Assembly (NCBI GenBank): GCA_039180025.1
Contig: JBCDDZ010000007.1
Coordinates: forward strand, 41,370-105,369
Length of the DNA: 64,000 nt
Reading direction: 5' to 3'
DNA from: Algisphaera sp039180025
Lineage (GTDB): Bacteria > Planctomycetota > Phycisphaerae > Phycisphaerales > Phycisphaeraceae
Shown: positions 60,828-64,000 of the stretch, one piece after another
Layout of the letters: each line of letters opens with the position of its first letter
Position numbering within the stretch: position 1 is the stretch's first letter
Notes under the pieces: generated by a model
The model's input: only the letters and a program-made list of their open reading frames with translations
Database searches by the model: none
What the model was told of the DNA's origin: nothing
Made by a program: the position numbers and the translations under genes

Positions 60828-63035
60828 ATGTCTGCCCCTTCCGAGATCAGCCACCGCGCCGCAGAGCTTCGCAGCCAACTACACCGCCACAACCGGCTCT
60901 ACTACACGGACGCCAAGCCCGAAATCACCGACCAGGCATTCGATTCTCTACTCCGTGAGTTGCAGGCACTCGAGGCCCAGTACCCCGACTTGGTCGTGGC
61001 GGACTCGCCCACGCAACGCGTTGGCGGTGAGCCGATCGAAGGCTTTGTCACCGCGGCGCACTCTTCGCCGATGCTCTCGATCGATAACACCTATAGCTTC
61101 GAAGAGTTGCAAGCCTGGTACAACCGCACCGCGAAATCCTTTGCCGACACCCAAACCATTGATTCTAACGCCGGCTCTCTCTTTCCTTCTGCTGACGCGG
61201 TGACCTGCGAAGCCCGGCTGATTCTCGAACCAAAGATCGACGGTGTGGCCTTGGCCCTCCGTTATGAGAAAGGCCATCTGGTCCAAGCCCTGACCCGTGG
61301 AGACGGACAAAAGGGCGACGACATCACGCAAAACGTAAAGACCGTCGCCGCGATCCCTCTGCAACTCGAAACCCGCGAGGCCACGCCCCCCGATTTTTTG
61401 GAAGCTCGAGGCGAAATCTATATGCCCCGCGCCGCGTTCGTGGAGCTCAACCGTCAACGCGAGGCCGATGGCCTCGATCTCTTCGCCAACCCACGCAACC
61501 TCACCGCCGGCACCCTGAAACAAAAAGACCCCAGGAAAGTCGCATCCGGCTTGCGCTATTATGCCCACGGCCGCGGCGAGATTCCCCCCTCATTCGCCGC
61601 CACCCACGGACAGTTTCTTGAGCAGGTCCGCCGCCTGGGACTCCCCACCAACCCGCATACCCGCATCGTCTCGTCGCTCAAAGAAGCGTGGCGATTCATC
61701 TCCGAATTCGAACAAACACGGCATACCCTCGACTACGCAACCGATGGGGTGGTTCTAAAACTCAACGACTACATCCAGCAGGACCGCTTGGGCCACACCT
61801 CCAAATCACCGCGCTGGTGTATCGCTTATAAATTCGCCGCCGAGCAAGCCCACACCACGCTCTTGGCTATCGAGTGGCAGGTCGGTAAAACCGGCAAGCT
61901 CACGCCCCGGGCGACCATGGAGCCTGTCCCCCTCGCCGGCACGACGGTCACCCACGCATCGCTCCATAACTTCGGCGAGGTCTTGCGTAAGGACCTCCGG
62001 ATCGGCGACAAGGTAGTCGTGGAAAAAGCCGGCGAGATCATCCCGCAGGTCCTGCACCCGCTGCCCGAGCACCGCCCCGCCGACGCTCCTCGCCCTCACG
62101 CCCCCGACCGTTGCCCCCGCTGCGACACCGCCGTTCAAATCGAAAACGATAGCCGGAGACTCCAAGAATTCGAGGTTTACCAGCGCAAAGTCGAGCGTGA
62201 AAAAACCAAAGCCGAAAAAGAAAACCGGAGCCCCGCTGCGATACCTCCTCCCGAACCGATCGGCCCGCTGGACGAAACCGCCCGCTATTGCCCCAACCCC
62301 GACTGCCCCGCTCAGTTCCGCGAGCGTCTGACCCACTTCGCCGGCCGACACCAGATGGATATCGACGTCTTAGGTGAGAAAACCATCCACCAGCTGGCCG
62401 ACGCCGGGCTCATCCACACGCTCGGGGATATCTTCCGGCTCCACGAAAAACGCGAAGAGCTGCTCGCTCTGGAAAGGATGGCGGACAAAAAAGTCGATAA
62501 CCTGATCCAAGGTATCGAAGACGCCAAGCCCCGCGGACTGGCACGGGTACTGGCCGGGCTCACGATCCGCCACGTCGGCCGCAACAGCGCTCGGCTCTTC
62601 GCCCAAGCCTTCGGGAGCCTGGAGAGCCTCACCGACGCCAACCTGGAAGACCTCCACTCCCTGGAAGACATCGGGCCTATCACCGCCCAATCGCTTCATG
62701 ACTTCTTGCACTCGGACGCCGGGCGGCACGTGATCGAAGAACTCAAACAGGCCGGCGTCGACCTCACCGAACCCCGGGCCCCCAGCGATTCGTCTCCATT
62801 GTCCAGCCCGTTCCAGAACCAGACCATCGTGCTGACCGGCACGCTTGAGCACTTCACCCGCGACGAGCTCAAAACGAAACTCGAATCCCTGGGGGCAAAG
62901 GTTACCGGCAGCGTCAGCGCGAAAACCCACCTCTTGATCGCCGGCGAATCTGCCGGCTCGAAGCTCGCGAAAGCTAAAACGCTCGGCATTAAAATCTGGG
63001 ACGAAAACCAGCTGCTACAGAACCTGCCCGGGTAA
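60828..63035 (+). CDS. ligA: NAD-dependent DNA ligase
   Basis: Seals nicks in replication and repair using NAD+. 735 residues. Domain Ia (1-75) is followed by the adenylation domain with EPKIDGVALALRYEKG (Lys136 takes AMP), QALTRGDGQKGDDITQNVKT and FANPRNLTAGTLKQKDP. YATDGVVLKLNDY and the OB fold (WQVGKTGKLTPRATMEPV) come next. A zinc finger has CPRCDTAVQI and the pair CPNPDCPAQF, separated by a Lys/Glu-rich insert of about 40 residues. Helix-hairpin-helix repeats follow, then a BRCT domain (NQTIVLTGTLEHFTRDELKT). A second insert lies before Lys136. Confidence 0.96.
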   Translation: MSAPSEISHRAAELRSQLHRHNRLYYTDAKPEITDQAFDSLLRELQALEAQYPDLVVADSPTQRVGGEPIEGFVTAAHSSPMLSIDNTYSFEELQAWYNRTAKSFADTQTIDSNAGSLFPSADAVTCEARLILEPKIDGVALALRYEKGHLVQALTRGDGQKGDDITQNVKTVAAIPLQLETREATPPDFLEARGEIYMPRAAFVELNRQREADGLDLFANPRNLTAGTLKQKDPRKVASGLRYYAHGRGEIPPSFAATHGQFLEQVRRLGLPTNPHTRIVSSLKEAWRFISEFEQTRHTLDYATDGVVLKLNDYIQQDRLGHTSKSPRWCIAYKFAAEQAHTTLLAIEWQVGKTGKLTPRATMEPVPLAGTTVTHASLHNFGEVLRKDLRIGDKVVVEKAGEIIPQVLHPLPEHRPADAPRPHAPDRCPRCDTAVQIENDSRRLQEFEVYQRKVEREKTKAEKENRSPAAIPPPEPIGPLDETARYCPNPDCPAQFRERLTHFAGRHQMDIDVLGEKTIHQLADAGLIHTLGDIFRLHEKREELLALERMADKKVDNLIQGIEDAKPRGLARVLAGLTIRHVGRNSARLFAQAFGSLESLTDANLEDLHSLEDIGPITAQSLHDFLHSDAGRHVIEELKQAGVDLTEPRAPSDSSPLSSPFQNQTIVLTGTLEHFTRDELKTKLESLGAKVTGSVSAKTHLLIAGESAGSKLAKAKTLGIKIWDENQLLQNLPG

Positions 63036-63069
63036 ATGATTCGCAGCTCTGTTTCTGAAAACCCACACT

Positions 63070-63804
63070 ATGCCTAAGCCCATTACTAGTTTCCCACCCG
63101 AGGTCGCTGATCAACTCAAGACCTATGTTTACCGATTGATTGATCCGCGGAACGGAGAAACTTTTTACATCGGTAAAGGCGTAGGCGATCGCGTCTTTGC
63201 TCACAGCCGGGCGGAAACCAAAGGCGACGACACCGATGGCAAACTCCATCGCATCCGTGAAATCCGGCTCGCCGGGTTTGAGGTTTCTCACGTGATCCAC
63301 CGGCATGGCCTGAATTCTAAAACGGCTTTTGAAGTCGAAGCCGCCCTGATCGACAGCTACCCCGGGCTCACGAACCTGGTCGCCGGGCTGGGGAGCAACA
63401 GCTTCGGGCCGATGCACGCCCAGGAAATTTTGACCCGCTATGCCGCTAAGACCGCGGATTTTTCGGGGGTACGGGCGCTGCTCATTAACGTCAGCCGCTC
63501 CGCGGGGACGACTTCACTCTACGAAGCTACACGGTATGCCTGGAAAATAAATCCCGTCAAAGCTCGCCGAGCCGAGGTCATCCTCGCGGTGATGCAGGGC
63601 TTAATCAGAGGGGCGTTCACCGCAGACCGGTGGCTCGAAGCCAACCCCGAAAACTTTCCCCAGCATCCCCCCCTTTCACCCGGCCGCTATGCCTTCGTAG
63701 GACGTAGCGCACCGCGTCAGATCCAATCACGCTTTGTCGGTAAACGTATCCCGGACACTTACCGGAAACGAGGTGCGGCCAATCCGATCAAATACACCTG
63801 GTAG
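63070..63804 (+). CDS. GIY-YIG domain protein (LEM-3-like)
   Basis: 244 residues. TYVYRLIDPRNGETFYIGKG near the start is the GIY-YIG nuclease core with its two strands, and AFEVEAALIDSYPGLTNLV holds the catalytic Glu. This best matches the LEM-3-like GIY-YIG group. A C-terminal region GRYAFVGRSAPRQIQSRFVG is found on similar bacterial proteins of unknown role. Possible functions are DNA repair or defence; neighbours ligA (34 bases upstream) and an IS end support only a DNA link. The ATG has no strong ribosome binding site. Confidence 0.75.
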   Translation: MPKPITSFPPEVADQLKTYVYRLIDPRNGETFYIGKGVGDRVFAHSRAETKGDDTDGKLHRIREIRLAGFEVSHVIHRHGLNSKTAFEVEAALIDSYPGLTNLVAGLGSNSFGPMHAQEILTRYAAKTADFSGVRALLINVSRSAGTTSLYEATRYAWKINPVKARRAEVILAVMQGLIRGAFTADRWLEANPENFPQHPPLSPGRYAFVGRSAPRQIQSRFVGKRIPDTYRKRGAANPIKYTW

Positions 63805-63812
63805 ACACGGAT

Positions 63813-63842
63813 AAAAAACACCGCTCTGAAGCAGAGCGGTGT
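63813..63842 (-). terminator. Rho-independent terminator on the minus strand
   Basis: 11-bp stem ACACCGCTCTG / CAGAGCGGTGT (63818-63828 and 63832-63842), 3-base loop. On the minus strand it is followed by six T. It would stop transcription coming from the transposase-like gene at the right edge, 30 bases away. Confidence 0.75.
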
Positions 63843-63871
63843 CGAATAGTTGAAAGCGATTAGAGCACTTT

Positions 63872-64000
63872 TCATAATTTCTGGCCGTATCCACACGCCT
63901 CGAAGTAGTTCGCACATTCGTTGGGCTTCACCGCCCGCAGGGCGTCGGCAACCGCGTCGCTCAACCCGTCGAACGTCGTGGCCGACACGCGACGCAGCCA
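63872..64000 (-). CDS. IS630-like transposase, C-terminal end only (runs off the window)
   Basis: 42 residues in an open minus-strand frame that enters from the right edge and stops at 63872. It reads LRRVSATTFDGLSDAVADAL, then AVKPNECANYFEACGYGQKL. The order Arg-rich start, Ala-rich helix, then NxxYFxxCGY is what I know from the ends of IS630-family transposases. The DDE catalytic part is outside the window, so intactness cannot be judged. The inverted-repeat end of the element was not located; the terminator hairpin lies just beyond. Confidence 0.6.
   Translation of the reverse strand, partial: WLRRVSATTFDGLSDAVADALRAVKPNECANYFEACGYGQKL

Overview
The window is about 64 kb of high-GC bacterial chromosome. 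It is densely but loosely packed with housekeeping genes and changes strand often. I infer a planctomycete of the class Phycisphaerae. The grounds are: lone, scattered members of normally clustered pathways (nuoB and nuoH apart, leuD without leuC, ilvH without ilvB, lpxA alone); a lipid A gene (lpxA) indicating a diderm envelope; a signal peptidase I with very large insertions; a DksA-like protein with a histone-like lysine-rich tail; a GxxExxY cassette with CCACGGAG-type ends; many HEAT/TPR proteins and lipoproteins of unknown function; and frequent TTG/GTG starts with weak ribosome binding sites. No rRNA, tRNA, CRISPR array or prophage was seen.

Layout. 0.2-4.2 kb: lipoprotein, GT87-like glycosyltransferase coupled to lipB, and lpxA. 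4.2-6.4 kb: rplM-rpsI on the minus strand, rpsT and a small tautomerase on the plus strand, with clear terminators. 6.4-11.5 kb (minus): a threonine/methionine block, thrC-metY-metXW. MetX and MetW are one polypeptide, and a decayed GxxExxY cassette with inverted-repeat ends sits exactly between metY and metX. 11.6-17 kb: C26 amidotransferase, a frame-interrupted gene behind lspA with an A AAA AAG slippery site, the DksA-like protein, a thioredoxin-like protein, leuD and a frameshifted gamma-glutamylcyclotransferase-like gene. 17-23 kb: two large HEAT-repeat proteins and a TPR protein. 23.4-26.5 kb: serS and folC.

26.8-36 kb is a long plus-strand run: a Wzz/BY-kinase-like protein with a defective P-loop, a WaaP-like kinase, dusB, a DCC-family protein, tyrS, a DUF502 membrane protein, a PTS EIIA and HPr. 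36-41 kb holds pssA on the minus strand, then a tightly overlapped cluster with a DUF2752 protein, two similar lipoproteins and a glycosyltransferase-like protein, followed by a zinc-ribbon membrane protein. 41.5-43.2 kb is rny. 43.3-48.4 kb is a xylose unit (xylB-xylA with a divergent AraC-type regulator and tandem operator-like repeats) plus glycerate kinase. 48.5-54.6 kb: recN, a CPCC/DUF6714 protein, nuoB, a sensor histidine kinase, a YhcH-family protein and ilvH. 55-64 kb: lepB, nuoH, two proteins of unknown function, ligA, a GIY-YIG protein, and the 3' end of an IS630-like transposase running off the right edge.

Most of the region is ordinary core metabolism, translation and envelope work. 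The most interesting signals are the GxxExxY cassette that seems to have supplied the metX 5' end, the metXW fusion, the possible -1 frameshift gene behind lspA, the P-loop-defective Wzz/kinase protein and the paralogous lipoprotein pair.
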